This document shows positions 15,879 to 25,316 of a stretch of DNA of 64,000 nt, piece after piece (the stretch's first letter is position 1; each line of letters opens with the position of its first letter). The DNA is from Flavobacteriales bacterium. GTDB taxonomy: Bacteria; Bacteroidota; Bacteroidia; Flavobacteriales_F; PHOS-HE28. The stretch covers positions 333,288-397,287 of the forward strand of contig JADKAN010000003.1 of the NCBI GenBank assembly GCA_016719225.1, written 5' to 3'. The notes under the pieces are model-generated. The model was not told the DNA's origin. It made no database searches and was given only the letters and a program-made list of their open reading frames with translations. The translations under genes were made by a program, and so were the position numbers.

Positions 15879-18800
15879 TTGGAACTGGTGGCTTCCCCGG
15901 GTTTGGAAACGGTGACCCATTGACCGCCGTTGCGCGCGTTGATGGTGTTGTCGTACATCGCGGAGCAAGTGGTGCTCGGCAGATGGAAACGCCCGGTGTA
16001 GGCGGCATTCAGGAGCACGCTCCACGTGCGGCTCTCACCAGGGCCTAGATCGAAGTAGGTCAGCACGCGGTCGTCGCGGATGTCCTGATAGGTGAACGGG
16101 CTGTTCATCTGCACGTTCTCCGTGCCTTCCAAGCGGCTGTTGCGGATCTCCCAACCACTGGGGAAGACCTGCGTGAGCGCCAGTTGCTGCAAGGTGCCTC
16201 GCATGCCGGGGTTGCCCACCGTCACCATTGCAATAAAGTCGGTGCCTTGGCCCAAGTTGGCGGGATCGACCACGCCTCCCTCCATGGTGGTGTACTTCAC
16301 CGACATGGCCAAACCGTTGCTGGCAGGATGTTCTTCTCCCGGAGGGGGCACGCCGGTACGCACGAGCCGCACATAGAGCAGGTTCTTTCCCGTGTTCACC
16401 ACGTTCACCTTCTTTTTTCCATCGGGCACGGGCAGGTCCATGCGCACAATGGGCCGTTCGCTCATGCGCTCCTGCGCTGTCGCTCCGTTCACGCTGGTGC
16501 TGAAGTGCATGGCCCTGTCCGGCGTGGTGCCGCCTACCACGCGGCTCACGGCGAGCAATGCCCACGCGGTGCTTTGGGTGCTGTACCAGTTGCCCGAAGC
16601 AAGGCGGGTCCCGATGTTCTTCACCACGCCCGCTGCGCCGGCTTTGTCACCCATGCGCATCAAGGCCTCGGCTATGATGGCGTCATCGCGGAGGTCGCTG
16701 CCGTAGGTCCAGCCCATTTCCACATAGCTCGGAATGCTTGTCGTTAAACCCTTCGCGATCTCTTGCGCCACATCGTTCCGGTTGTTCAGCGCATATGCTG
16801 CTGCCAGCATCCACTTGGCCTGCAAACCGATGCCGGGCGTGGTGCGCAAGCGGTTCATGGAGCCGGACTCGGCCTGGTTTGCCAGGGCCAGCGTGTAGAG
16901 GCGATAGGCTTGGGTGAGCGAGCTGCGGTCCATGTGCCAACCACCGCTGTTCTCGGGTGCCCAATCGCGCGCTTGGCGGCGGGTGTAGGCCAGCCACTTG
17001 TCCTTCAGGCCGGGCATCAACGCGAAGCCTTTGCGTTCCGCTTCGATCATGAAATGGCCCGCGTAAGCGCTGGTCCATTCGTCCACCTCGCGCTGGCCGG
17101 GCCAATACGCAAAGCCGCCGCTGCCTGTCTGGAACTGGGAATATTTCCGCAACGCGGCTTCCACATTGGCGCGCATTTCGGCCACGGTGGCATCATTCAT
17201 CTCCATTACGTCGGCGAGGAAAAGTTGCGGAAAGGCCTTGCTGGTGGTCTGTTCCAAGCAGCCATGCGGATAGTCGATCAGGAATTGTAAGCGACGACCA
17301 AGGTCCAATGGGGGCAGGGTGCTCAGCTCCAGATAGGCGCTGTTGGTGCCGCCCACGCCCAATGCTTCCGGACTTCCTTCCCAGCGCTGTCCGGCTTCGA
17401 GCACCATTTCCGTGGCCTCCGTTTCCGGCGAGCCCGCTTGGCGCACGTCCACCTCAATGGACTGGGTGGCCTTTTCGCCCGCGCCAGTGGCAGTTAGCAT
17501 CACTTTGCCAATGCCGATGCGGTTGTTCATTTTCACGCGGAACACAACGGTCTGCTCGCCGGTGGCGGGGAAAGTGAGCGCCTGCGTGGTGGGACCCAGC
17601 ACGGTGAACAGGTCGTTGGCCTCCAGCGCGAGCTGCACGTTCTTCACCTTCGCTTCCATGGCGAAAACGGTTACGGGCAGGTCCACCGTTTCACCGGGAC
17701 CCGTAACGCGCGGCAGGGTGGCCAAAAGCATCAGCGGCTTGCGCACGGGCACGGCTTTTTCGGCGCTGCCATAGGCTGCTTGCGGGGTGCCGGCGACCAC
17801 CATGATGCGCACGCTGCCCACGTAGTTGCTGATAGTGAACTGATGTGTGGCTTTCTTGCCTTTTTCCAGTTTGAAGGGGCCGACGAAATGCACCACGGGC
17901 TTGAAGCGCTGGGCCTTCGTGGCCTGCGCGGGGCTGGCCTGGTCGCTGCCGCCCAACGCCAAAATGCGGCGTAGTTGCTGCCCGAATGCACCGATGACCT
18001 GATCGTAAACATCCCACGTACGCACGCCAAGGGCCTCTTTCGCGTAGAAGTAGTTCCATGGATCGGGCGTTTTGAAACGCGTGAGATCGAGCAGGCCTTC
18101 ATCCACGATGGCGAGCGTGTACGTCATGGCCTTTCCATCCTTTTCGGATACGCTGACGCTGAAAGATTCATCGGTCTTGATAGCGGGCGGTGCTGCGATC
18201 ACCGGGGTGAGGTGCGTTGCAGCGTTCTCTACCGGGATCGGTATCACGCCGTACATGCGGATGGGCAGATCATTGGCGGTCCCGTCCTCCTTGGGTGCGG
18301 TGAGGGCGTGCGGTTGTATCAAGGTGATGTGGGCGAATGCATTCGGAGCCATTTCCGCAGTGACGGGAAAGCGGAACACGGTCTCCTTTTCCTTCAGTTC
18401 CACCCATTGCGCGGAGAGGATCCTGCTGCCGTTCTCGATGCTCACCAAGGCGCGTCCCTTGCCAGAGCTGGGGAAGGTGATGGCGCATTCGTCGCCCACG
18501 GCGTACTTCTCCTTGTCGCTGTTGAAACGCAGCATGGCCGCGTCCTTACTGCCCTCGCGCCGGCTGCGTCCACCGTATCCCGGCCAGTCCACGTAGAGCT
18601 GTGCCGCACTTACATGGCCGCTGGTGGGATCGCTCACACGCACGATGAAGCGGCCCCACAACGGGCGGTCCACCCGGAAGTTGAAGTTGGCCTTCCCTTT
18701 TGCGTCCGTAGTGATGTGTTGTTCGCTGATGACGCGTGAGCTGGGCGCGTTCAGGTAGTTGGAAGGTCCGTCCATGTCCCCGTTCCACCACCAGTCGTAG

Positions 18801-21475
18801 CTCACTTTCACTACCTGCACGTCCAATGCGTGGTTTGGCAGAGGCTTCCCTTCCGAATCCAAGGAGACGGCGCCCAACGCATACGTAGTGTCGGTGAAGT
18901 AGCTACCCCAGTAATTATCCGTTACAGGGATCTTAACGCCGGCATATGCGGTGTAGGGGTAGTAGGTCACGTCGGTCCGGTCCATGCTGGCATCGCCGCC
19001 GGCCTCGAAGACGCGCGTCACCACATTGGCTTTCACCGCTGCGGGGCTTCGTTCGTTCATCTCCAGATCGAAAGGGAAGGAGGCATGCCCGTTCACGTCC
19101 AAGCGCCCGTCGTAAACGGTGCTTTCCTCTGCATTCAGATCGTTCGAGAGGTCATCGAAGGCATAGTCACCGTAGCCCTTGAAGTCGGCCGAAGCGCGGG
19201 TCAAGCTCACGGTGACCTTGGCAGCGAGCTTGGATGCCGGTGCACCGTGCAACCAGTTGGCTTGAAGCTGCACGTTCTTCTTGCTTGCAGAGGAGAGACG
19301 TTCACCGCCAAGGTCCAACAGGATCTTGATGCGGTTGGGCTTTACGGTTTCAATGCGGATCGATCGATGGAAGCTGGTACCACCGACGGACACACGTGCG
19401 TTCCATATACCCGTTGGCGCATCTGGCGGCGTGGCGCAACGGAACGCGTAAACGCCGTCCGTGCCGCTGGTGCGCACGATGCGCTGCGCCAAGCGGCCTT
19501 GCGGGTCGGAGAGCTCGAAGGTGACGGGGATGTCCTTCGGTAAGGGGATACGCGGCTGTTGCAGCATGAAGGTGAGATAGAGGGAATCACCCGGTCGCCA
19601 CACACCGCGCTCGCCGTATATAAAGCCTTTCAAACCCTTATCCACGCTTTCGCCCTGCACGTCGAATTCGCTCACGCTGAGGGCGCTTCCATCGTCCGTT
19701 TTCAAGTAGCCGCGCTGATCACCTTTGCTGGCCACGATCAAGAACGGCTTACGGTCGCTGGGCGGCAACACAGCCATGCCATTGTTATCCGTAACGGGTT
19801 CCGCCATGGTCCGCCTTTGCAGGTCCAATACATGCAGTTTCACGCCGCTCACGGGCGCGGTGGTGCGCAGGTCGCTCACGGCCAACAGCATCGATCCGTC
19901 ATTGCCACGCTTGGCGATCAAGCCCAGGTCCGAAGCAAGGATGTTGCGCTGCACCACGTTGTTCTTTCCGCGGAAATAGCTGGCGGAGCAGGGGTCTTCA
20001 CGCTCTTCGTAATTGTATTCCCCTTCGTCATCATAGTCGTCGTAGTAGTAATAGCTGTTCGACTGGTCCCACTGGGCATTTTCGTCCGGAGCTTCTTCGG
20101 GAGTGGTTTGCGGCAGCACGGTCTTCGGCGCCTCGCCACAGGGGTAGGTGGAGTAGGCTTGGCGGAAGCCGATGATCACACGATAGATCGCACCGGGCTC
20201 TGTTCTCAGCAGCTTGTCCAGGTCCAGGTAATAGCGTGTCCACTCGCCGGGCTTGGCCATCTCCTTACCGTCCAGCGGCACGGTACGGCGCACCACAGGC
20301 CGCGCAACTCGGGCCAGTTCACGCTCTCCGTTAAGCTCGTTCACTTGCAGGAATTGCGGCACGTTGTCGGCGTAGATCCGGATGATCTGCACGTCCACAG
20401 CATTCAGGTTGACCGCTTCGAAAGGAAAAAGCAGCCCGTCCGTGGAAGGCAGGATGGTACCACTGCCCACAGCGCGCACATCGGGCTTTACCTCCTCGAA
20501 GAAGAGGTCCACGGTGATGTCCTTCCCGATCGCTCTGCCGTTCACGTTCTTGAGCCCCGCAGCAACGAATGCACTTTGTTCACCGATCAGGCGTTGGCCG
20601 GGATAGATCAACAATTTGTTACCTACGATGGCGAGCCGACAATCGTCCACGCCGGAGATGCCTGCCAATCCGCTGAGGTCCTGCGTCGGATCCAGCGGAT
20701 CGCTGAAAAGCAGCGTGGCATATTCCTCATCGGTCGTGCTGGTCTCGGAGGCCACCAATTGGATGTCGCCAAGGGCCGGGATGGTGAATGTTCTGGCCCC
20801 GGAGCCGCTGCCGCCGATCGGCTTTCCGTCCCAATGGAATTCAACGGCACTCGCTTGCTCTCCTCGTTTTACGCTATCGGCAACTGCCCGATGCAACGTG
20901 CCGCCGGGCTCGTGTTCCCAATGCATTTTCAGCGTGTGCCCATCCTGTGTCGCGCTGACACATTTGGCCAGATCCAGACCAGTGGCGTCGTCGCTGGTGA
21001 ACACACTCACTACCACACGCTGCCACGAAAGATCCGTGGGATCCAGGCTTTGCAGATCACTGATGCGGAGGTCGATGTTCTGCTCATAAGTGGCAAATCC
21101 GAACCGCAGTTCCTGCAAATTCGCGGGTACGTCCGCGAGTTTGCCTAACCGGAAAGTGACATTGTAGTTGGTCGCTTGGAGAAGTCGTTCACGAGGCTGG
21201 AATGCAAGCGTATGCGCATCTTCCCAACGCACCGAGCCTTCCGTCCTCGGATCCAGTTGGAAGAGTTGCTGCAAGGCTGCTTCGGATGTGTCCTTTAAGG
21301 CCAGCCCTTCATGGAGGCGCACCAGAACTTTCGCCCGGGCGGAAATGTGCCCGGCCGTGAATGCTGATATGTAGGGGACAAACTCGCCTCCAGGGCGCTG
21401 CAGGGCCTCCTTTTTGTGGCAAGCGGAAACGAAGAGCAGGGCGGCCAGGGCAAAGAGAAGGGGACGGGTTCGCAT
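15875..21475 (-). CDS. Bacterial alpha-2-macroglobulin lipoprotein
   Basis: About 1,866 residues. The start chosen is the ATG at 21475, which gives a lipoprotein signal with lipobox VSAC; in-frame upstream codons add a non-signal leader. The order is MG/bait-like beta domains over the first two thirds, the ANATO-free A2M core, then a thioester motif CLEQ near residue 1,400 (YPHGCLEQTTSKAFPQ) and an alpha-helical TED domain, ending in beta domains. The size matches the YfhM/ECAM class. It is thought to trap proteases at the cell surface or in the periplasm, with the thioester capturing the attacker. It lies downstream of two SPOR-type envelope genes and overlaps the propeller gene by 4 bp. Confidence 0.92.
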   Translation of the reverse strand: MRTRPLLFALAALLFVSACHKKEALQRPGGEFVPYISAFTAGHISARAKVLVRLHEGLALKDTSEAALQQLFQLDPRTEGSVRWEDAHTLAFQPRERLLQATNYNVTFRLGKLADVPANLQELRFGFATYEQNIDLRISDLQSLDPTDLSWQRVVVSVFTSDDATGLDLAKCVSATQDGHTLKMHWEHEPGGTLHRAVADSVKRGEQASAVEFHWDGKPIGGSGSGARTFTIPALGDIQLVASETSTTDEEYATLLFSDPLDPTQDLSGLAGISGVDDCRLAIVGNKLLIYPGQRLIGEQSAFVAAGLKNVNGRAIGKDITVDLFFEEVKPDVRAVGSGTILPSTDGLLFPFEAVNLNAVDVQIIRIYADNVPQFLQVNELNGERELARVARPVVRRTVPLDGKEMAKPGEWTRYYLDLDKLLRTEPGAIYRVIIGFRQAYSTYPCGEAPKTVLPQTTPEEAPDENAQWDQSNSYYYYDDYDDEGEYNYEEREDPCSASYFRGKNNVVQRNILASDLGLIAKRGNDGSMLLAVSDLRTTAPVSGVKLHVLDLQRRTMAEPVTDNNGMAVLPPSDRKPFLIVASKGDQRGYLKTDDGSALSVSEFDVQGESVDKGLKGFIYGERGVWRPGDSLYLTFMLQQPRIPLPKDIPVTFELSDPQGRLAQRIVRTSGTDGVYAFRCATPPDAPTGIWNARVSVGGTSFHRSIRIETVKPNRIKILLDLGGERLSSASKKNVQLQANWLHGAPASKLAAKVTVSLTRASADFKGYGDYAFDDLSNDLNAEESTVYDGRLDVNGHASFPFDLEMNERSPAAVKANVVTRVFEAGGDASMDRTDVTYYPYTAYAGVKIPVTDNYWGSYFTDTTYALGAVSLDSEGKPLPNHALDVQVVKVSYDWWWNGDMDGPSNYLNAPSSRVISEQHITTDAKGKANFNFRVDRPLWGRFIVRVSDPTSGHVSAAQLYVDWPGYGGRSRREGSKDAAMLRFNSDKEKYAVGDECAITFPSSGKGRALVSIENGSRILSAQWVELKEKETVFRFPVTAEMAPNAFAHITLIQPHALTAPKEDGTANDLPIRMYGVIPIPVENAATHLTPVIAAPPAIKTDESFSVSVSEKDGKAMTYTLAIVDEGLLDLTRFKTPDPWNYFYAKEALGVRTWDVYDQVIGAFGQQLRRILALGGSDQASPAQATKAQRFKPVVHFVGPFKLEKGKKATHQFTISNYVGSVRIMVVAGTPQAAYGSAEKAVPVRKPLMLLATLPRVTGPGETVDLPVTVFAMEAKVKNVQLALEANDLFTVLGPTTQALTFPATGEQTVVFRVKMNNRIGIGKVMLTATGAGEKATQSIEVDVRQAGSPETEATEMVLEAGQRWEGSPEALGVGGTNSAYLELSTLPPLDLGRRLQFLIDYPHGCLEQTTSKAFPQLFLADVMEMNDATVAEMRANVEAALRKYSQFQTGSGGFAYWPGQREVDEWTSAYAGHFMIEAERKGFALMPGLKDKWLAYTRRQARDWAPENSGGWHMDRSSLTQAYRLYTLALANQAESGSMNRLRTTPGIGLQAKWMLAAAYALNNRNDVAQEIAKGLTTSIPSYVEMGWTYGSDLRDDAIIAEALMRMGDKAGAAGVVKNIGTRLASGNWYSTQSTAWALLAVSRVVGGTTPDRAMHFSTSVNGATAQERMSERPIVRMDLPVPDGKKKVNVVNTGKNLLYVRLVRTGVPPPGEEHPASNGLAMSVKYTTMEGGVVDPANLGQGTDFIAMVTVGNPGMRGTLQQLALTQVFPSGWEIRNSRLEGTENVQMNSPFTYQDIRDDRVLTYFDLGPGESRTWSVLLNAAYTGRFHLPSTTCSAMYDNTINARNGGQWVTVSKPGEATSSK

Positions 21476-21571
21476 GTGCGAAAGGTAGACGAGGCGACCG
21501 CGTTCAACTCGGCCCATAGCGCTCTTGGACGGAAAAAAATAAAAGTCCAATAAGTCGAAGGCAGGGGTGCG

Positions 21572-23632
21572 TTACTTCCCTTCAAGGAGCTTTTCAGCAT
21601 CCTCGGCCTGGATCACACGGCCGTTCAGTTCACCCACCACAAAGGCATCAGTAAAGCCCATGGCCTGCAATTCCTTGCGACGCTCTTCTGCGGCAAGGCG
21701 CGTGGGATATTCGCCATACAGGTAGCGCACTGAATTGGAACTGGTCAACGGCTTCACGTCGCCCAGGTCCACATACTTGCCCATGGTTTCCACCGGAACA
21801 TTACCGGCGAACGAACCTAGCTGCACCCGGAAGATCAGGTCCGAGGTGTTGATGGTCCCTTTTGGAATAGCGTTGAGGTTCTCCGGACCCGCGAACTTGG
21901 CCCCAGCATCCTTGATGGAGACACGTTTGCCGTCCTTGAAGGCAACGATGAAGGCTCCTTCAAATCCTTTCAGCAGCATGTCCACCTTGTGCCTGGCAAC
22001 CGCGTTGATGTCAGTGTAAACGCCGGTGTAATAACGTGTAAGCCCGTCCTTGTCCTTGAGCGTCACCAGATCGTTGATGCCGTCGAAAATGTTCTCTGCC
22101 AGTCGATGCCTGAATGCCCCCAACTGCACGCGCAGCACTGGACCGTTCGTTCCGACCATGTCCGCTTCGCCCGCGCCACCTTCACCGCCATCGGCTTTCG
22201 CAGTGGCTTTTTGGTCGGCGGGCAGGTCCAGCAGATTGCCGTTCTCTTCGATCATCACCTTACCCTCGAACCCCTGGCCGCTCAACTGAAGCTCGCGTTT
22301 GATGGCATCAGGTAAGGCGTCATAGTTACCCACGATGTAATACGTGGTGTCACCTCGTTCGATGGTGCGTACGTCAGGAAGGCTCAGAATGCGCTCGATG
22401 AGGTCTTCGCTGATCCCTTCCACCTGCGAGCCGACCTTCACCACGTAAGCACGTTTGTTGGGCGTGGAGAACTTCGTCACCTTGGGTTTCCCAACGGGGC
22501 CGAAGGATTCCACACGGTTGGAGATGATGGTGACATTCCCGGAATCGAGGTAGTTGAGCCAGCCGCGCAGTAGATCAGCATCAGTGATGGTAACACCGCG
22601 GGCGTTGACGGGCGCACCTGCCAGCGTATTCGGCTCATCGTCCATGTAGTCGGGCACGCCATCCAGATCGGTATCCACGGGGCAACCGTTCACGTCAACA
22701 ACCACGCCTTTCGGGGTGTGTGGACAATGGTCGCTCCAGTCCATCACGCCATCACCATCCTCATCGTCGTTGAAGGCGATGGCATCCATCTCTTCCGGCG
22801 AAAGGTTCGATCTGAATTTCTTCTGCTTTGCCTTACGGTCGATGTTCACCGCGTAGCTCACGGAGAATGAGGTAAAGAGGAAGCGGTCGTTATTGGCATC
22901 CCCTTGCCGTTCGCCGATGCTGCTCGCGGATACACCGTCAATGAAGTCCGTTGCGGTGAAGTGCATCACGGTACCCACCCGCGCATCGAAGCCACCCCCA
23001 AGGCGCATTTTCACACCGACACCAACGGGTACGCCCCAGGTCCGTTCCTCATATTTCCCGAAGCCGTCGATGTTGCTTTCGCGAACATCACTTTCGTACG
23101 TGTAGTCGCGGTGGATCTCCACGGCATCCGAAGCGTTCGGGGCATATTCGGCAATGTCCCGGATGCTCCCGTCACTCCAGTAATTGTATCGGCGGCCCTG
23201 GGCATCGAGCAGATCCGTCTTGGTGAGGAATTCCACGCTTTCAAATCCGATGCTCACCCACGGCTCGACGACGCGCTTGGGGTTGAGCAATTGCAGGAAG
23301 TTGTAAGTAATGTTCAAACCGCCGGTGGTGATGCGCGATTCGAAGTTCAGGTTACGTGGCATGCCCCGTTCGTTCACGCCCAATCGGCCATGCAACGCGG
23401 ATAGACCGACTTCCAACCAAGGCGTTACCGGCGTGGAAGCGCGCAGCTCGTACCCGATGCGCGATACCAGTGGGCTATAGGTAGCGTTCTGGTGACCTAC
23501 GTCACCGTAGAACGCGAACATGCCGGTACCTAAAGCGAAGGTGGGCTTCAGCAGTATTTCCGTGCTGTCCTGTTGCGCGAATAGTGCGGGAAGCGTGCCC
23601 AAAAATGCCACGGCCAGCGCCCAGTAGCGCAT
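21572..23632 (-). CDS. Outer-membrane beta-barrel protein with TSP3 linker and SPOR-like repeats
   Basis: About 686 residues from the ATG at 23632 (an ATG at 23659 is possible). A signal peptide ends near ALFAQQDS. Residues 25-265 form an amphipathic beta-barrel. A calcium-binding thrombospondin type 3 segment follows (DDEDGDGVMDWSDHCP, DTDLDGVPDYMDDE). The C-terminal half carries three SPOR-like units beginning AYVVKVGSQ, VLRVQLGAF and IFRVQLGSF. SPOR domains bind denuded glycan strands at division sites. The barrel-linker-SPOR layout resembles OmpA-like tethers, with SPOR in place of OmpA. Confidence 0.8.
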   Translation of the reverse strand: MRYWALAVAFLGTLPALFAQQDSTEILLKPTFALGTGMFAFYGDVGHQNATYSPLVSRIGYELRASTPVTPWLEVGLSALHGRLGVNERGMPRNLNFESRITTGGLNITYNFLQLLNPKRVVEPWVSIGFESVEFLTKTDLLDAQGRRYNYWSDGSIRDIAEYAPNASDAVEIHRDYTYESDVRESNIDGFGKYEERTWGVPVGVGVKMRLGGGFDARVGTVMHFTATDFIDGVSASSIGERQGDANNDRFLFTSFSVSYAVNIDRKAKQKKFRSNLSPEEMDAIAFNDDEDGDGVMDWSDHCPHTPKGVVVDVNGCPVDTDLDGVPDYMDDEPNTLAGAPVNARGVTITDADLLRGWLNYLDSGNVTIISNRVESFGPVGKPKVTKFSTPNKRAYVVKVGSQVEGISEDLIERILSLPDVRTIERGDTTYYIVGNYDALPDAIKRELQLSGQGFEGKVMIEENGNLLDLPADQKATAKADGGEGGAGEADMVGTNGPVLRVQLGAFRHRLAENIFDGINDLVTLKDKDGLTRYYTGVYTDINAVARHKVDMLLKGFEGAFIVAFKDGKRVSIKDAGAKFAGPENLNAIPKGTINTSDLIFRVQLGSFAGNVPVETMGKYVDLGDVKPLTSSNSVRYLYGEYPTRLAAEERRKELQAMGFTDAFVVGELNGRVIQAEDAEKLLEGK

Positions 23633-23687
23633 GTTGGTCGGCTTGCTTTGGGTGGGCATGCGGTGGGGTGGTGTTCCCTTGATCCGG

Positions 23688-25187
23688 TTACTGCGCTGAA
23701 TTCTGCTTGGCGATCATCATGGCCTCTTGCACCGTGATCCGCTCGCCGTTGTTGTACGCGGTAACAAAAGGGCCGGGGAAATTGTAGTTGCCATCAACGT
23801 AAGCCTGGCGCTGCTGCTTTGCCGCGTTGTAGCGATCGAACATACCAGTGACATACTTGATCCAACCGTCGTTGTGCTCAATGCTGAAATCACCGCTGAA
23901 GTGATGGCGCTGTTCGAAGTATTCCTTTCCCACTTCGCGGTGCGCGGCAGTGATCTGTACTTTGTAGGTGATGCCTTTCTCTGGGCCGGAGATGGTGGTC
24001 ACTTTGGAAGCACTGGCCGTTGCGACATTAGCAGGTTTGGACACTACGGGTGCGCTCTTCACCGTTACGGTCTTTTCCACGGGGGCCGGCTTGGTGGGTT
24101 CGATCTTTTCCGCGGTAACGGGGATCACGGGCTTAGGGGTTGCCGTTGTGCTTTTTGGCACAGGAGCCACTGCGGTCGGAGCGGCTTTCTCGATCTGCTG
24201 AGCTACCGCAGCGGAACCGAGCGTGAAGGTGGAACTGCCGACAACGGCTCGTTGTGTAAGGTCGTTCACCAAATAACCGAATTCACCGTTAACAGTGTGG
24301 TCGCCTTTGCCGGAGCCGTTCGCGACCAAGCGGTACGCCACTTTGATATCGTTCTTCTGGGGAAGGTTCAACCACACGAACTTCGCGGTGGTGCCTTTTG
24401 CACTGAAGATGGCGTCGTCGCTGGTGGTGGCCACCGCGGAGAAGCCGGCGGGGATGTTCTCCTGCAACTTGCCGAACCCGCGCAACGAACCTTTGCGGAT
24501 CACGACTTCCACCAGCGCTTCATTGTCATTCACTGGTGTTACGGTGCGTGATGCGCTCACATTGCCCGGCCCTTGTTGTGCGATCATGCCAGGCGTGGTG
24601 GGGATGGAGGAGTCGGGTATAGGTGTTCCATCGTTGTCGTTGTCCACAGGAACCGCCGGGGTGCTGGACACTTCGGAGAGCATGGGCGTTTCCGTCGTGG
24701 TCGTCGGTGCGGACACAGGTGCGGAAAAAGCGGGTTTGGGTTCAGCGGCCATAGCAGGTGCATCACCGGAGAGGCGCACAGTGCCGGGCTGCAGGTCCAC
24801 CATTTTCCGTTCGTTGTCCTCGATGTAGGAGAAGCGGCCGTTAACGGCGAGAGTACCACCTGCGTTCGCAGCTGCACCCAGGGTATAGCTCACGGTGAAA
24901 GTCGGTTGCGCGGGCAAAGCCATCCAAATGAATTTCGCCTTTCCTTCGGCGAAGGTGAAGGATGCGCCCTTCGTCTCAATGGCGGTGGCGGAAAGACCCG
25001 GTGGCAGATCCAACTGCAACTTCGCAAAGCCGGAGACATTTCCCTTGTTGATCGTAACGGTGACACGAACTTCAGTACCCGGATCCATGTTGGCCGGCAG
25101 ATCCTGTTTCACCGAAACGTCGTCAACGAAAAGAAGATTGAACAGGAAGAGGCCTGCAAGGTTCAGAAGTGTAAAGATCTTGATCAT
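23688..25187 (-). CDS. Secreted protein with duplicated domain and C-terminal SPOR-like domain
   Basis: About 499 residues from the ATG at 25187; a signal/anchor segment FTLLNLAGLFLFNLLF opens it. Two homologous beta domains are visible: about 25-140 (TVTINKGNVSGFAKLQLDLP) and about 205-320 (EVVIRKGSLRGFGKLQENIP), separated and followed by Pro/Thr/Ala-rich linkers. The final 100 residues (ITYKVQITAAHREV, KYVTGMFDRYNAAKQQRQAY) are SPOR-like. Upstream is a perfect TAnnTTTG box at 25227-25234 on the minus strand. It heads a same-strand run with the barrel-SPOR and A2M genes. The function is unknown; a cell-wall role is inferred. Confidence 0.75.
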   Translation of the reverse strand: MIKIFTLLNLAGLFLFNLLFVDDVSVKQDLPANMDPGTEVRVTVTINKGNVSGFAKLQLDLPPGLSATAIETKGASFTFAEGKAKFIWMALPAQPTFTVSYTLGAAANAGGTLAVNGRFSYIEDNERKMVDLQPGTVRLSGDAPAMAAEPKPAFSAPVSAPTTTTETPMLSEVSSTPAVPVDNDNDGTPIPDSSIPTTPGMIAQQGPGNVSASRTVTPVNDNEALVEVVIRKGSLRGFGKLQENIPAGFSAVATTSDDAIFSAKGTTAKFVWLNLPQKNDIKVAYRLVANGSGKGDHTVNGEFGYLVNDLTQRAVVGSSTFTLGSAAVAQQIEKAAPTAVAPVPKSTTATPKPVIPVTAEKIEPTKPAPVEKTVTVKSAPVVSKPANVATASASKVTTISGPEKGITYKVQITAAHREVGKEYFEQRHHFSGDFSIEHNDGWIKYVTGMFDRYNAAKQQRQAYVDGNYNFPGPFVTAYNNGERITVQEAMMIAKQNSAQ

Positions 25188-25226
25188 GGTGCCGGTTTCT
25201 GCGCAATGAGTTCTTGCAGTTGCACG

Positions 25227-25250
25227 CAAATCTATTCCCGTGTTGCACGG
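25227..25250 (-). promoter_or_regulatory. Promoter of the SPOR gene with adjacent dyad
   Basis: The minus strand shows TAGATTTG (25234-25227), an exact TAnnTTTG box about 40 nt before the ATG. Immediately upstream is CCGTG-TTG-CACGG (25238-25250), a perfect 5-bp inverted repeat that could be an operator. A TTGG lies near the -33 position. Confidence 0.5.
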
Positions 25251-25316
25251 TGGATCCAATACACGTTGGCAACTTCCAACAGCGCACTGTTGAAGAGGGC
25301 GGAATGCGCGACCGCG

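Noticed and set aside
14706..15923. Plus-strand frame of 405 codons
   Set aside because: Antisense to the beta-propeller gene and rich in Ala, Gly, His and Arg from reverse reading; no domain. It does survive the TAA in the sense gene, but the propeller repeats are far clearer.
19559..21148. Long plus-strand frame of 529 codons
   Set aside because: It is antisense to the A2M gene; no signal, domain or ribosome site. GC-rich DNA gives such shadows.
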